A stretch of DNA of 64,000 bases from Pseudomonas cremoris (GCF_014230465.1 NZ_JAAXCY010000003.1:124001-188000), one strand, 5' to 3'; shown: positions 47,784 through 57,659, counted from the stretch's first letter. The notes: generated from the sequence alone by a model not told the origin. Numbers and translations are program-made.

Positions 47784-50375
47784 TTATATCCGAACCTTCA
47801 GTGCATATAACATTTCTAGCGCTTTGCGCGGCGTCAAGTCGTCCAAGTCAAGCTTAGCCAACTCTTCCAGCACCGGATGGGGCAGGCTGGCAAACATATC
47901 GCTCTGGTGCGGTGCGGCGGGTTTGCTTGAGGCTTTGGCGGGACTTGCGACCACGGTTTCATGCGGCAATGCCGTGGTTTCCAGGCGGCTGAGGTGTTCG
48001 CGGGCGCGGGTAATCACCTCGCTCGGCACGCCCGCCAATTGCGCCACAGCCAAGCCGTAGCTCTGGCTGGCGGGGCCTGGCAACACGTGGTGCAGGAATA
48101 CGATGCGCTCGTTGTGCTCTGTGGCATTCAGATGCACGTTGGCCACGAGTGGCTCGCTTTCCGGCAGTACGGTCAGTTCGAAGTAGTGAGTGGCGAACAG
48201 CGTGTAGGCACGCAAGTGCGCCAAACGCTCGGCCGCCGCCCATGCCAGGGACAGGCCGTCGAAGGTGCTGGTGCCGCGACCCACTTCGTCCATCAGGACA
48301 AGGCTGCGTTCGGTGGCGTTGTGCAGGATGTTGGCGGTTTCGCTCATTTCCACCATAAAGGTCGAACGGCCACCGGCGAGGTCATCGCTGGAACCGATCC
48401 GGGTGAAAATACGGTCCACCAGGGACAACTCGCAACTGGCCGCTGGCACAAAGCTGCCGATATGCGCCAGCAACACAATCAAGGCGGTCTGACGCATATA
48501 GGTGGATTTACCACCCATGTTCGGGCCAGTGATGACCAACATGCGTGTATCGTCATCCAGCGACAGGTCATTGGCGACGAACGGTGTGGTCAATACCTGC
48601 TCCACCACCGGGTGGCGCCCTTGCACGATGCGCATGCACGGCTCGCTCACAAAACGCGGGCAGTTCAGGTCCAGGTTCAGCGCTCGCTCGGCGAGGTTGC
48701 TCAGAACATCCAGCTCGGCCAAGGCGGCGGCAGTGTCCTGCAGCGGCGCCAGTTGGCTGATCAGGTCCTCAAGCAAGGCCTCGTAGAGCATCTTTTCCCG
48801 AGCTAGCGCGCGGCTTTTGGCCGACAATGCTTTGTCTTCGAACGCTTTGAGCTCCGGCGTGATAAAGCGCTCGGCACCCTTGAGGGTCTGGCGACGTTGA
48901 TAGTCGATAGGGGCGGACTCGGCCTGCTTGCTTGGCAACTCGATAAAGTAGCCGTGCACGCGGTTGTAGCCGACTTTCAGGTTGGCCAGGCCCGTGCGGG
49001 CTTTTTCGCGAGCTTCCAGGTCGATCAGGAACTGGCCGGCGTTTTCGCTCAGGGCTTGCAGTTCGTCCAGTTCGCTGTCGTAACCGGTCTTCAACACGCC
49101 GCCGTCACGGATGATCGCCGGCGGGTTGTCGATGATGGCTTTTTCCAGCAGCGCTGCCAGTTCCGGGTAGGTGCTGGCGATCACGGCGAGTTGTTGCAGG
49201 TGCGGTGTATCCAACTCGGTCATCGCGGCTTGCAACTGCGGCAGCGCGCCGAGGGCATCGCGCAGGCGCGCCAGGTCACGAGGCCGCGCATTGCGCAGGC
49301 CGATCCGCGCCAAGATGCGTTCGATATCGCCGATTTCCTTCAACTGCGGCTGCAGTTTCTCGAAGCGATAACCGTCCAACAGGCAGGTAATAGAGGTCTG
49401 ACGCGCTTGCAACACGCTCAAATCCCGCAGTGGACGGTTCAACCAGCGAGTCAGCAAGCGGCTGCCCATGGCGGTTTGGCAACGGTCGACCACCGATTGC
49501 AGGGTGTTGTCGCGCCCGCCGGCCAGGTTGGTGTCCAGTTCCAGGTTGCGACGGCTGGCACCGTCGAGCACCACGGTGTCGTCCAGGCGTTCATGACGCA
49601 GGCTGCGCAAGTGCGGCAGGGCGGTGCGCTGGGTTTCCTTGGCGTAGCTGAGCAGGCAACCGGCGGCGCCGATGGCCAGGGTCAGGGTTTCACAACCGAA
49701 GCCTTTAAGGTCCTGCACAGAGAATTGCTGGCACAGGCTTTTCAGCGCCGAATCTCTCTCAAAATCCCACGGCGCACGACGCTTGGTCCCACGGCGTTTT
49801 TCCGCCGGTAGATCCTTGGGCCAGTCATCTGGGATCAACAACTCCACCGGATTGATGCGCTCAAGCTCCGCCAGCAGGTTCTCCCAGCCCTTGATCTCCA
49901 ACACACTGAAATTGCCGCTGGTGATATCCAGCACCGACAGCCCAAACAGGCGTTCATCCCCCAGCACCGCCGCGATCAGGTTGTCGCGACGCTCATCCAG
50001 CAGCGCCTCATCACTCACCGTCCCCGGCGTAATAATGCGCACCACCTGACGTTCCACCGGCCCCTTGCTGGTGGCCGGGTCGCCGATCTGCTCACAGATC
50101 ACCACCGACTCGCCCAGCTTCACCAGCTTGACCAGGTAACCTTCCAGCGAGTGGTAAGGAATGCCACACATCGGAATCGACTGCCCCGCCGACTGCCCGC
50201 GCGCGGTCAGGGTGATGTCCAGCAACTTGGCGGCTTTCTTCGCATCTTCGTAGAAGATCTCGTAGAAGTCGCCCATGCGATAGAACATCAACTGATCAGG
50301 GTGCTGGTTTTTCAGGCGCCAGTACTGCTGCATCATCGGGGTGTGGGAGGACAGATCGGAAGTGTTTTTACTCAT
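47784..50375 (-). CDS. mutS: DNA mismatch repair protein MutS
   Basis: This 863-residue protein has the mismatch-binding phenylalanine-x-glutamate in [11 protein letters not shown] near residue 36, and the ATPase Walker [10 protein letters not shown] near residue 617, followed by [15 protein letters not shown] 50375 (MSKNTSD) gives normal length; the open frame upstream is not conserved. It marks the left edge of the known mutS-cinA tailocin site. Confidence 0.96.
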   Translation of the reverse strand: MSKNTSDLSSHTPMMQQYWRLKNQHPDQLMFYRMGDFYEIFYEDAKKAAKLLDITLTARGQSAGQSIPMCGIPYHSLEGYLVKLVKLGESVVICEQIGDPATSKGPVERQVVRIITPGTVSDEALLDERRDNLIAAVLGDERLFGLSVLDITSGNFSVLEIKGWENLLAELERINPVELLIPDDWPKDLPAEKRRGTKRRAPWDFERDSALKSLCQQFSVQDLKGFGCETLTLAIGAAGCLLSYAKETQRTALPHLRSLRHERLDDTVVLDGASRRNLELDTNLAGGRDNTLQSVVDRCQTAMGSRLLTRWLNRPLRDLSVLQARQTSITCLLDGYRFEKLQPQLKEIGDIERILARIGLRNARPRDLARLRDALGALPQLQAAMTELDTPHLQQLAVIASTYPELAALLEKAIIDNPPAIIRDGGVLKTGYDSELDELQALSENAGQFLIDLEAREKARTGLANLKVGYNRVHGYFIELPSKQAESAPIDYQRRQTLKGAERFITPELKAFEDKALSAKSRALAREKMLYEALLEDLISQLAPLQDTAAALAELDVLSNLAERALNLDLNCPRFVSEPCMRIVQGRHPVVEQVLTTPFVANDLSLDDDTRMLVITGPNMGGKSTYMRQTALIVLLAHIGSFVPAASCELSLVDRIFTRIGSSDDLAGGRSTFMVEMSETANILHNATERSLVLMDEVGRGTSTFDGLSLAWAAAERLAHLRAYTLFATHYFELTVLPESEPLVANVHLNATEHNERIVFLHHVLPGPASQSYGLAVAQLAGVPSEVITRAREHLSRLETTALPHETVVASPAKASSKPAAPHQSDMFASLPHPVLEELAKLDLDDLTPRKALEMLYALKVRI

Positions 50376-50588
50376 CAGATAGTTAGCAAATTTGTTGGAA
50401 GGAGTGGGGCAAAGGTGGGGCATTCGGCCCTGCGATTTTGCGATGGCGGCAAGGTTAACACGCGAAGTCGGCCCTTCGCAGGTCGCAAACGGGTAGGTAA
50501 AACGCAAAAGCGTTCGTGCCCCTTATCCCCATCACTCAAGCAAGAGCAACTGCCATCAAGTGGACTGGCAGCCCTGCTCCTATCGTGG

Positions 50589-51755
50589 TCACACCACCGC
50601 AGCTACAACAGTCTTGGAACGCCACACGAAAGCCAGCACCATCAACAGTCCCAGACCCGCCATTGCCGCTCCGGCCAAGGAAATCGCCGGATAACCCAGC
50701 CCGGCATTGATCACCGCGCCGCCCAGCGCTGCACCGATCGCGTTGCCGAAGTTGAACGCGCCGATGTTCATCGCCGAAGCCAAATTAGGTGCGTCCTTGG
50801 CGGCTTCCATGACGCGCATTTGCAGCGGTGGCACCAAGGCGAAACTGGCGATACCCCAAATCAGGATGGCGACGGCGGCCGGCAGCGGCCAACGCATCAG
50901 TACGGTAAACGCCAGCAAGACGAGAATCAGCACGCTCAGCGAAACGATCAGGGTGCGATCTATCGAGCGGTCGGCGGCCTTGCCACCCCACATGTTGCCC
51001 AGCGTCAGTCCCACACCAAACAGCACCAACATGGCAGTGATGTAGGCGGTGGACGCGTGGGTCTCGCTGCTGAGGATGGGCGCGATGTAGGTGAAGACGG
51101 TAAACATTGCACCCGAGCCGACTACAGTGAGGGCCAGCGCGCCCAGCACCGGGCCACGGCCGAGTACTCGGATTTCGGCCATTATTCCAGCGCTCGGCGG
51201 CGCTTTCAGGTCTGGCAGGGCGAACCACAATGCGGTCATGGCCACCACGCCGAGGCCGGTAATTCCCCAGAATGCGGTGCGCCAACCGAACATTTCGCCA
51301 AACCAGGCGGCCAACGGCACACCGCCGATGGTTGCCAAGGTCAACCCCATGAACATTGCGGCAACCGCCCCGGCACGTTTATCAGGGGCGACCACGCTGG
51401 CGGCGACGATGGAGCCAACGCCAAAGAATGCACCGTGGTTGAGTGAGGTCACCACCCTGGCGATCATGAGGCTGTAGTAATCGGTAGCCAGGGCTGACAT
51501 CAAGTTACCGAGGGTGAAAATCGCCATGAGTCCGACCAGCAGATACCGCCGGGGTATCTTGCCGGTGGTCAGGCTCATCAGCGGCGCACCTAGCAGTACG
51601 CCCATGGCGTAAGCACTGACCAATAGGCCAGCAGCAGGAATGGAAACGCCGAGGTCCGCAGCGATGCCGGGCAACATGCCCATGGGGGCGAACTCGGTAA
51701 CACCGATGCCAAAGGCACCCATGGCGAGTGCGATAAGTGGTGGGTTGATACGCAT
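50589..51755 (-). CDS. MFS transporter, AraJ/DHA1-like
   Basis: This 388-residue protein has 12 predicted membrane helices and DHA1-type motifs, close to the arabinose/multidrug efflux group (GVTEFAPMGMLPGIA near residue 17). ATG 51755 follows AAGGAG. It is divergent from a LysR-type gene 94 bases away, which is probably its regulator. The substrate is unknown. Confidence 0.85.
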   Translation of the reverse strand: MRINPPLIALAMGAFGIGVTEFAPMGMLPGIAADLGVSIPAAGLLVSAYAMGVLLGAPLMSLTTGKIPRRYLLVGLMAIFTLGNLMSALATDYYSLMIARVVTSLNHGAFFGVGSIVAASVVAPDKRAGAVAAMFMGLTLATIGGVPLAAWFGEMFGWRTAFWGITGLGVVAMTALWFALPDLKAPPSAGIMAEIRVLGRGPVLGALALTVVGSGAMFTVFTYIAPILSSETHASTAYITAMLVLFGVGLTLGNMWGGKAADRSIDRTLIVSLSVLILVLLAFTVLMRWPLPAAVAILIWGIASFALVPPLQMRVMEAAKDAPNLASAMNIGAFNFGNAIGAALGGAVINAGLGYPAISLAGAAMAGLGLLMVLAFVWRSKTVVAAVV

Positions 51756-51849
51756 GAAAGGCTCCTTATCTATGCCGCTAATGCTACGATCCAGCGTTTT
51801 AACGCGGTAGATAGCATTTTTGGCAATCACCTATGCGTAAGAGGCACAA

Positions 51850-52743
51850 ATGGACTTCAACGGCCGATCCGGTGACATGCTTGTTTTCGTCACTGTGGCG
51901 CAGGAAGGCAGCCTGTCAGCTGCGGCGCGAGCATTGGGACTCACGCCTTCGGCGGTCAGTCGGATCATCGCGCGAACCGAACAACGTCTTGGCACCCGGC
52001 TGCTGCTGCGCACCACCCGAACGATCAGCTTCACTGCCGAAGGCGAGGCTTTTCTGCGTGGCGCACGGCGTATCCTGGCCGACATGGCCGAGGTCGAAGA
52101 CGCCATCGCCGACCAAGGCGTACCAAGGGGTCGATTGCGCGTCAGCGCCGCCCTTGGCCATGGGCGGCTGGCCATTGTTCCCCTAGTGGCTGCGTTTAGT
52201 GCCCGCTACCCCAACATCGTCGTTGACCTCACCCTTGGCGATGAAGTGGTCGACATTCTCGGTGGCCAAGCCGACGTGGCGATACGTTTTGGCCATCTGC
52301 CCGACAGCCCGTTGACCGCGCGCAGGATCGGCGCCACCGGCCAGGTCGTGGTGGCATCTCCCGAATACCTCAAGCGCCACGGCAGTCTCCAGGAACCTGA
52401 AGACCTCTTGCGGCACAACTGCCTACGCTTCAACTTCCGGCGTGCCGAGCCCAATTGGCCGTTCATCCGCGAGGGACGGGAATTTTCCCTCAAGGTCAGC
52501 GGCAACATCGAATGCAGCAGCGGTGAAGCGCTGGCGCAGCTCGCGCGAGTCGGCGCCGGCATTGCGCGTATCGGCAGGTTCAGCGTGAACGAGGACCTGC
52601 AGCGAGGGGACCTCATCCCGCTGCTGGAAGCTTGGAACCCGGGCGATGAGGAACCGATACACGCGCTGTTTGTAGGTGGCTCGACAATGCCGGCGCGGGT
52701 GCGGTTATTCGTGGACTTTTTGTTGGAGCATCACCGGATGTAG
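51850..52743 (+). CDS. LysR-type transcriptional regulator
   Basis: This 297-residue protein has an N-terminal winged helix (SLSAAARALGLTPSAVSRIIARTE) and a C-terminal effector-binding domain (QADVAIRFGHL and a final RVRLFVDFLLEHH). It is divergent from the MFS gene and probably controls it. The effector is unknown. Confidence 0.9.
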   Translation: MDFNGRSGDMLVFVTVAQEGSLSAAARALGLTPSAVSRIIARTEQRLGTRLLLRTTRTISFTAEGEAFLRGARRILADMAEVEDAIADQGVPRGRLRVSAALGHGRLAIVPLVAAFSARYPNIVVDLTLGDEVVDILGGQADVAIRFGHLPDSPLTARRIGATGQVVVASPEYLKRHGSLQEPEDLLRHNCLRFNFRRAEPNWPFIREGREFSLKVSGNIECSSGEALAQLARVGAGIARIGRFSVNEDLQRGDLIPLLEAWNPGDEEPIHALFVGGSTMPARVRLFVDFLLEHHRM

Positions 52744-52827
52744 AAAGCCGCAAAATCGGCCGAAAGCTTCCGTCGCAGAGTTAATTGCATCCCGCTCTGC
52801 AGTTTGGCCGGCTAAACCTTTCCGATA

Positions 52828-52844
52828 TTGCATAAAATATGCAA
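52828..52844. promoter_or_regulatory. palindromic operator upstream of the S24 repressor gene
   Basis: TTGCATAAAATATGCAA is a perfect 17-base palindrome 45-60 bases before the repressor start. It shares the TGCA half with the downstream operators but has a different spacing, suggesting autoregulation or a second binder. Confidence 0.5.
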
Positions 52845-52888
52845 ATTAGCATTTGCCAACCCTCAAAACCCCCGTCACTATCCGCGTT

Positions 52889-53623
52889 ATGCAAAAACGC
52901 AACGTTTCTATCGTCTTAAGAGAGCTGCTGGACCGCGACCGGATCTCCCCCACGGAGCTTCACCGGCGTACCGGCGTGCCTCAATCCACACTGTCCAGGA
53001 TTCTCAGCGGCAAGATCGTTGACCCGTCGGACAAGCATATTTCGCGCATCGCCGAATACTTTCGCGTCAGCACCGACCAACTGCGCGGGCGCGTGGCACT
53101 GAGTGTTTCGCGAGAGGATGCTCGCGACCCGATGCATTCGGAACTCAAGGACATAAGCCTGTGGGATGACGACACCCCCGTGAATGACGACGAGGTGTCG
53201 ATCCCCTTTCTGCGCGAGGTTGAATTGGCTGCTGGATCAGGAAGATTCGTCATCGAGGAAAGCGAGAAGGCCAGCCTGCGATTCGGCAAGCGCAGCCTGC
53301 GGCATAACGGTGTGCAGTTTGACCAAGCCAAGTGTGTGACCGTACGTGGCAATAGTATGTTGCCGGTACTGCGTGATGGCGCGACGGTTGGGGTGAATGC
53401 CGGCAAGAGCGGCATTGGCGATATCGTCGATGGCGACTTGTACGCAATCAATCACAACGGCCAGTTGCGGGTGAAACAGCTCTATCGCTTGCCTTCCGGG
53501 ATTCGCCTGCGCAGTTTCAATCGCGACGAGCACCCGGACGAAGACTACAGCTTCCAGGAAATCCAGGATGAGCAGATCAGCATCCTCGGCCATGTATTCT
53601 GGTGGGGCATGTACGCCCGTTAA
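52889..53623 (+). CDS. S24-family (LexA/CI-like) tailocin repressor, PrtR-type
   Basis: This 244-residue protein has an N-terminal Cro/CI helix-turn-helix (SPTELHRRTGVPQSTLSRILSG) and a C-terminal S24 peptidase with catalytic Ser156 (GNSMLP) and Lys196 (LRVKQLY). The cleavage site Ala115-Gly116 lies in ELAAGSGR. RecA-activated self-cleavage would lift repression, linking tailocin release to DNA damage. The ATG at 52889 is preferred to a TTG at 52853. It is followed by a terminator and the operator triplet. Confidence 0.88.
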   Translation: MQKRNVSIVLRELLDRDRISPTELHRRTGVPQSTLSRILSGKIVDPSDKHISRIAEYFRVSTDQLRGRVALSVSREDARDPMHSELKDISLWDDDTPVNDDEVSIPFLREVELAAGSGRFVIEESEKASLRFGKRSLRHNGVQFDQAKCVTVRGNSMLPVLRDGATVGVNAGKSGIGDIVDGDLYAINHNGQLRVKQLYRLPSGIRLRSFNRDEHPDEDYSFQEIQDEQISILGHVFWWGMYAR

Positions 53624-53638
53624 CCTCATGACGTAAGA

Positions 53639-53667
53639 CAAAGCCCGCCGATGTGCGGGCTTTTTTT
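53639..53667 (+). terminator. intrinsic terminator after the repressor gene
   Basis: AAAGCCCGC and GCGGGCTTTTTTT form a stem with seven T residues. Confidence 0.88.
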
Positions 53668-53710
53668 CGCCTGTCAAAAACCGCCAATCCCCCTGCCAGC
53701 AAGGCTGTGA

Positions 53711-53724
53711 ATGCATCAGTGCAT
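53711..53724. promoter_or_regulatory. operator O1 (ATGCATCAGTGCAT)
   Basis: First of three 14-base near-palindromes of the form ATGCATNNRTGCAT. It is likely bound by the S24 repressor. Confidence 0.6.
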
Positions 53725-53741
53725 TTACTGGCTGAAAATAA

Positions 53742-53755
53742 ATGCATTTGTGCAT
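53742..53755. promoter_or_regulatory. operator O2 (ATGCATTTGTGCAT)
   Basis: Second of the triplet, ending at the first base of the predicted -35 element. Centre-to-centre spacing from O1 is 31 bases. Confidence 0.6.
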
Positions 53756-53783
53756 TGACTGTATATGCATACATGCATATTCT
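53755..53783 (+). promoter_or_regulatory. tailocin promoter overlapping the operators
   Basis: TTGACT (53755-53760) and TATTCT (53778-53783) are 17 bases apart. O2 touches the -35 and O3 lies between the elements, so repressor binding would block polymerase. Confidence 0.55.
53765..53778. promoter_or_regulatory. operator O3 (ATGCATACATGCAT)
   Basis: Third of the triplet and a perfect match of two ATGCAT halves; it sits 23 bases after O2 between the -35 and -10 elements. Confidence 0.6.
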
Positions 53784-53789
53784 TCATCT

Positions 53790-54145
53790 CAAGCCAGCCA
53801 ACAAGGCCTGGTGGAGGCGGCAAGGATGCTGCCAAGGAAGACAAGGACGGCACGTAACACCGGCAAGGACGCCATCAGAGCGATGGCAAGGACGCCAGGC
53901 AACACCGGCAAGGATGCCAACGCTCTTTAGTTTCACAGCAGTGCAAAACAGGCAGCGATGAACCGGCCTCAACGGTTCAGAGGGTTGGCAACTGACCCGG
54001 GTGTGCAGCGTAAAACACCAGAAGCAGTTATCCGGCAGACAGGGATCGTGGTCGGAAAAACATCGAGGAAAGGTCCGTACCGCGCCAGTAGCGCCGAAAG
54101 ATCGAGGAAATCATTACTGAAAAGCCCGGACAACCGGGCTTTTTG
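53790..54145 (+). ncRNA. untranslated leader or sRNA with AAGGAY hairpins (candidate RsmA/CsrA target)
   Basis: Four hairpins present AAGGAT or AAGGAC in a six-base loop: 53816-53833 (GGCGGC/GCTGCC), 53862-53873, 53884-53897 and 53907-53918 (GGC/GCC). The unit ACACCGGCAAGGAYGCC occurs twice, 45 bases apart, and ATCGAGGAAA twice further on (54062 and 54101). An intrinsic terminator at 54120-54145 would give a transcript of about 350 nt. A short low-complexity coding frame of the GKDA type is an alternative reading. Confidence 0.45.
54120..54145 (+). terminator. terminator/attenuator before the holin
   Basis: AAAAGCCCGG and CCGGGCTTTTT form a stem with a five-T tail, 75 bases before the holin ATG. 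Structural gene expression must read through it or start from another promoter. Confidence 0.7.
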
Positions 54146-54217
54146 GAATGCCTACCCACACACGGAAGTACCCAAGCCCCGGCACCTTGCCGGTATTGCT
54201 CAGCCAGGAGGCGTGAC

Positions 54218-54547
54218 ATGACAAACGAGCAGCAAGCGTTAGCGGAAATGCCTATCTGGCTGGTGATCGTACTGGCCTTGATCGGCGGGGTCAGTGGCGA
54301 AATGTGGCGCGCCGACAAGGAGGGCGCCCGCGGCTGGTCGCTGATACGGCGACTGGCCTTGCGGTCCGGGGCGTGCATGGTCTGCGGGGTCTCGGCATTG
54401 ATGCTGTGCTACGCCGCGGGCATGTCGATCTGGACCGCAGGCGCCATTGGTTGCCTTACGGCCATGGCCGGCGCGGACGTCGCCATCGGCCTTTATGAAC
54501 GTTGGGCGGCAAAGCGCATCGGCGTCAACCGCCCGGATCAGCAGTAA
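54218..54547 (+). CDS. tailocin holin
   Basis: This 109-residue protein has three predicted membrane helices and a charged C-terminus, like the holins of pyocin and P2-related clusters. It would form pores in the inner membrane to release the particles. A strong CAGGAGG site lies seven bases before the ATG. It opens the structural gene run. Confidence 0.75.
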   Translation: MTNEQQALAEMPIWLVIVLALIGGVSGEMWRADKEGARGWSLIRRLALRSGACMVCGVSALMLCYAAGMSIWTAGAIGCLTAMAGADVAIGLYERWAAKRIGVNRPDQQ

Positions 54548-54568
54548 CCGCTGCAAGGACGCAACAAC

Positions 54569-55084
54569 ATGACACCTATCGAAAAACCCTCCCAATTGCC
54601 CGTGGCGATTGGGGAGGCGCTGAAGAGCGCTTTCCCACAATTGCGTGTAGGCAATCATCAGGACTTCAACGGCGCCGACGATAAAGCCGGCGTACTGATC
54701 AGCGTGGAGCGCAACGGCCCCGGCGTGCGCTCCCTTGAAGGGCGCAAGGCGCATGCTTTGTCGGTTTCACTCAAGGCCACGGTCGCCGGCGGGTCGGCCG
54801 CGTTTGACGCCTGCGACCTGGCCAGCCAACTGATGGACCTGGCCCTGGACAACCGCTGGGGCCTGCCGCCGGATCAATGCGACCTGCCTACCAGCATTGT
54901 CGCTGCGCCATCCGCGCTGACCAGTGCAGAAACGGACTACGACACCTGGACCGTTTCCTTCATCCAAAACCTCTACCTCGGCCCGTCGCTACTCGAAGAT
55001 CCCACAGGCAAACCGCTGTTTGCCCGCACCTGGGAAGTCGCCGACATCAACGATCCCGACCAATATCGCCCTCTGCAGGAGTAG
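54569..55084 (+). CDS. tailocin protein of unknown function, possibly tail completion
   Basis: This 171-residue protein has no strong motif. It precedes the baseplate V gene by three bases. The place and the mixed alpha/beta sequence fit a tail terminator or minor tail protein of Mu/P2-type clusters, but I do not recognise the family. No signal peptide or membrane helix is seen. Confidence 0.5.
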   Translation: MTPIEKPSQLPVAIGEALKSAFPQLRVGNHQDFNGADDKAGVLISVERNGPGVRSLEGRKAHALSVSLKATVAGGSAAFDACDLASQLMDLALDNRWGLPPDQCDLPTSIVAAPSALTSAETDYDTWTVSFIQNLYLGPSLLEDPTGKPLFARTWEVADINDPDQYRPLQE

Positions 55085-55087
55085 TCC

Positions 55088-55699
55088 ATGTTCGATGCAT
55101 TGCTACGCATGCAATTGGGGCCGATTGTCGAACGCCTGGCCGAAATGGAGGCCCAGCTTGAAGACCTGTATCGGCGCGCAGAAAATTTCTGCCGGATTGG
55201 CGTGTGCCAGGAGGTCGACCCTGCCAGCAATACCTGCAAGGTCAGTCATGGCGATTTACTCAGCCCGGCCATTCGGTTTTTTAATCCCAGCGCCGGTACG
55301 CAAAGTGAAACCCGCATTCCGTCCGTCGGCGAACAATGCCTGCTGCTCAACTACGGCGGCGGGGAAGGGGGCGCCCAGTCTGTGGCCTTGTTCGGGCTCA
55401 ACAGTAGCCTGTTTCCACCAGTCTCCAGCGAGCCTTCGTTGACCCGACGCCGATACAAGGACGGCACTCAGAGCGACTATGACGACGCCAGTCACCTGTT
55501 CAATTGGAGCAATGGGCCTACCAGCGTCACCGCTTCTCGTGAACAGATCAACGCCAGCGTCGGTGCTGCGACGTTGGTAATGACCCAGGACAGCATCACC
55601 CTGCAACTCGGCGCAACAGGTTTGCTATTGGATACCGCCGGCGTGCATTTGAGCGGCCCGTTGGTGGATCACCAAGGCCGCGTGATCAGCAGCGCATAA
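55088..55699 (+). CDS. baseplate assembly protein V (central spike)
   Basis: This 203-residue protein has an N-terminal OB-like domain (RIGVCQEVDPASNTCKV) and a repeated beta-rich C-terminus (TLVMTQDSITLQLGATGLLL) of gpV type. It forms the trimeric puncturing spike under the tail tube. Confidence 0.85.
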   Translation: MFDALLRMQLGPIVERLAEMEAQLEDLYRRAENFCRIGVCQEVDPASNTCKVSHGDLLSPAIRFFNPSAGTQSETRIPSVGEQCLLLNYGGGEGGAQSVALFGLNSSLFPPVSSEPSLTRRRYKDGTQSDYDDASHLFNWSNGPTSVTASREQINASVGAATLVMTQDSITLQLGATGLLLDTAGVHLSGPLVDHQGRVISSA

Positions 55700-55708
55700 G
55701 GATTTGCC

Positions 55709-56041
55709 ATGATCGGAATCGATAGGAACACCGGGGCAGCGGTCGATGACTGGCTGCAATTCGTACAGCGTGCCACCCGAGCGCTGACCACCCCCGTGGG
55801 GACTCGTCAAAAACGCCCGTTGTACGGCTCGCTGGTCCCGCAACTGCTCGGCCAGAACCTGGGCGACGACGTGTTGATCCTCGCCCAAAGCCACGCCGCC
55901 CAAGCGTTTTACAACACGCAAAACGGCATCACCGACTTCCAACCCCAAGTCATCGTCGCCACCCGTCAGGGTGCAGGCGTGTTGCTGCGTTTTGCCGGCA
56001 CCTGGAAAAACCGCCAACAATCGTTCGAGGTCGTCACATGA
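55709..56041 (+). CDS. baseplate protein W (gp25-like)
   Basis: This 110-residue protein matches gpW/gp25: the conserved RQKRPLYGSLVPQLL near residue 33. It links sheath and baseplate wedge. It overlaps J by four bases. Confidence 0.88.
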   Translation: MIGIDRNTGAAVDDWLQFVQRATRALTTPVGTRQKRPLYGSLVPQLLGQNLGDDVLILAQSHAAQAFYNTQNGITDFQPQVIVATRQGAGVLLRFAGTWKNRQQSFEVVT

Positions 56042-57033
56042 GCATGCTGATCCCTGGCCAGAACCAACTGGCGGAACCGGCGATTATCGCGGTCGAGGAG
56101 TTCGAGCCGTTGCTGGCAGAGTTCAAGTCGTTTGTCGTGGATTACGTCGCCACGCGAGCACCGCAAAGCGCGGCAAAACTCAAGGTGAGTCTCGACAATG
56201 AAAGCGAGCTGCTGACCCTGGCCCTTGAGGCGTTTTGCGTACGCCTGCAAACCCACGAACGCAAGTACAACGCCCGCATCAAGCAGATGCTGGCGTGGTG
56301 GGCGAGCGGCAGCAACCTGGATGCGCGCCTGGCGGATATGGGCCTGGAGCGGCAGGTGCTCGACCCCGGCGATCCCGCTGCATTCCCACCTGTGCCGCCG
56401 GTTCTGGAAAGCGACGACGACGCTCGCCTACGTTATTACCTGGCACCCCACGCCCCGGCGGCGGGGTCGCGAATGCAGTATCGCCGCGAAGTGTTCACCC
56501 TGGGCGAGCGCCCGTCGGTCAAGGTGCAAAGCGCTACGCCGGGCGTAGTCACCGTCAGCTACACCTTTGATCCGGACGGCTACGCGGCCCAGGTCAAGGA
56601 CGGTAATGGTCGACGCACTGCCCCCGGCGAGGTGATGGTTACCGTGCTTTCCAGGGACGGCGATGGCAGCGCCTCCGCCGATTTGCTTGACGGTGTGCGC
56701 CGACATTTCGCACGGCCCGATGTGCGACCGGAGACTGACCTAGTCACTGTCCAGGGCGCACAGATCCAGCGCTATAAAATCCGCGTGGTGGCCAAGATCA
56801 ACGCCGGCCCGGATTCCGGCCTGACCCAAGTGGCGGCGCAGCAACTTTTGCAAACCTACGCAGACTCCTGCCATCGCCTGGAAGGGCGGGTCGACCCCAG
56901 CTGGATCGACTACGCCATCCACAGCGCCGGCGCCGCGCAACTGCAAATCCTTGAACCACTGGAACCGATCATCAGCTCGGCGTTCCAGGCGCCGTACTGC
57001 ACGGGCGTCGAGGTGGAGGTGCGCACGCTATGA
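56038..57033 (+). CDS. baseplate protein J
   Basis: This 331-residue protein is a wedge component of the gpJ family, with the charged N-terminus, ARIKQMLAWWASGSNLD near residue 80 and LRYYLAPHAPAAGSRMQYRRE near 140. It overlaps W and I by four bases each. Confidence 0.9.
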   Translation: MSMLIPGQNQLAEPAIIAVEEFEPLLAEFKSFVVDYVATRAPQSAAKLKVSLDNESELLTLALEAFCVRLQTHERKYNARIKQMLAWWASGSNLDARLADMGLERQVLDPGDPAAFPPVPPVLESDDDARLRYYLAPHAPAAGSRMQYRREVFTLGERPSVKVQSATPGVVTVSYTFDPDGYAAQVKDGNGRRTAPGEVMVTVLSRDGDGSASADLLDGVRRHFARPDVRPETDLVTVQGAQIQRYKIRVVAKINAGPDSGLTQVAAQQLLQTYADSCHRLEGRVDPSWIDYAIHSAGAAQLQILEPLEPIISSAFQAPYCTGVEVEVRTL

Positions 57034-57659
57034 GTGAACCCAAGACGAGTCTGTTGCCCACCAACAGCTCACCGCTGGAGAAGGCCCTGGACTTGGGCTT
57101 CGGCCATTTACTGGAACGGGTCATGCCGCCGTTTCCCGAATTGATGGACCCGGACCGCACACCGGCGGCGTTCTTGCCCTACCTGGCGGCAGATCGCGCC
57201 GTCAGCGAATGGAGCACCACCGCCCCTGAGTCCGAGAAACGCCTGACCGTCAAACTTGCCTGGCCCACCGCCCGCCAGGCCGGCACCCGCCAAGCCCTGG
57301 AAAACGCCGCCAAGGGTTTGCAACTGAGCCCCGAAGTGCGCGCCTGGTACGAGCAAAAGCCACCCGGTGCGCCCTACAGCTTTGCTGTACGGGCCTGGAC
57401 CGAATTGCCCTACAGCGAAACCATCGATGCCCGACTCGACCGCCGCCTGGCCGACGCCAAAAGCGAGCGCGACATCCTGTCGATCTCCGTAGGCCTGAGC
57501 GCCTCCGGCCGCCACAGCATCGGCGCCGCCACGCTATGCGGCGAACTCACCACGATCTACCCCAACGTGCTGGCCGGCGTCGAAGCCACGGGCGGCGCCT
57601 TTCTGGCGGCCGGGCTCTACAGCGTCGAAACCACCACCCTTTATCCACAGGAGCACTAA
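57030..57659 (+). CDS. tail protein I
   Basis: This 209-residue protein has the gpI pattern: SSPLEKALDLGF near the start and LPYLAADRAVSEW near residue 48. It joins the baseplate to the tail fibre. Confidence 0.88.
   Translation: MSEPKTSLLPTNSSPLEKALDLGFGHLLERVMPPFPELMDPDRTPAAFLPYLAADRAVSEWSTTAPESEKRLTVKLAWPTARQAGTRQALENAAKGLQLSPEVRAWYEQKPPGAPYSFAVRAWTELPYSETIDARLDRRLADAKSERDILSISVGLSASGRHSIGAATLCGELTTIYPNVLAGVEATGGAFLAAGLYSVETTTLYPQEH

Noticed and set aside
53742..53930. 62-residue frame over the operator and hairpin region
   Set aside because: Its start lies inside operator O2 and the hairpin symmetry explains the sequence better; kept only as an alternative in the leader entry.
53800..53930. 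CRISPR-like array
   Set aside because: Repeats are too short, unevenly spaced and explained as hairpins; no cas gene.
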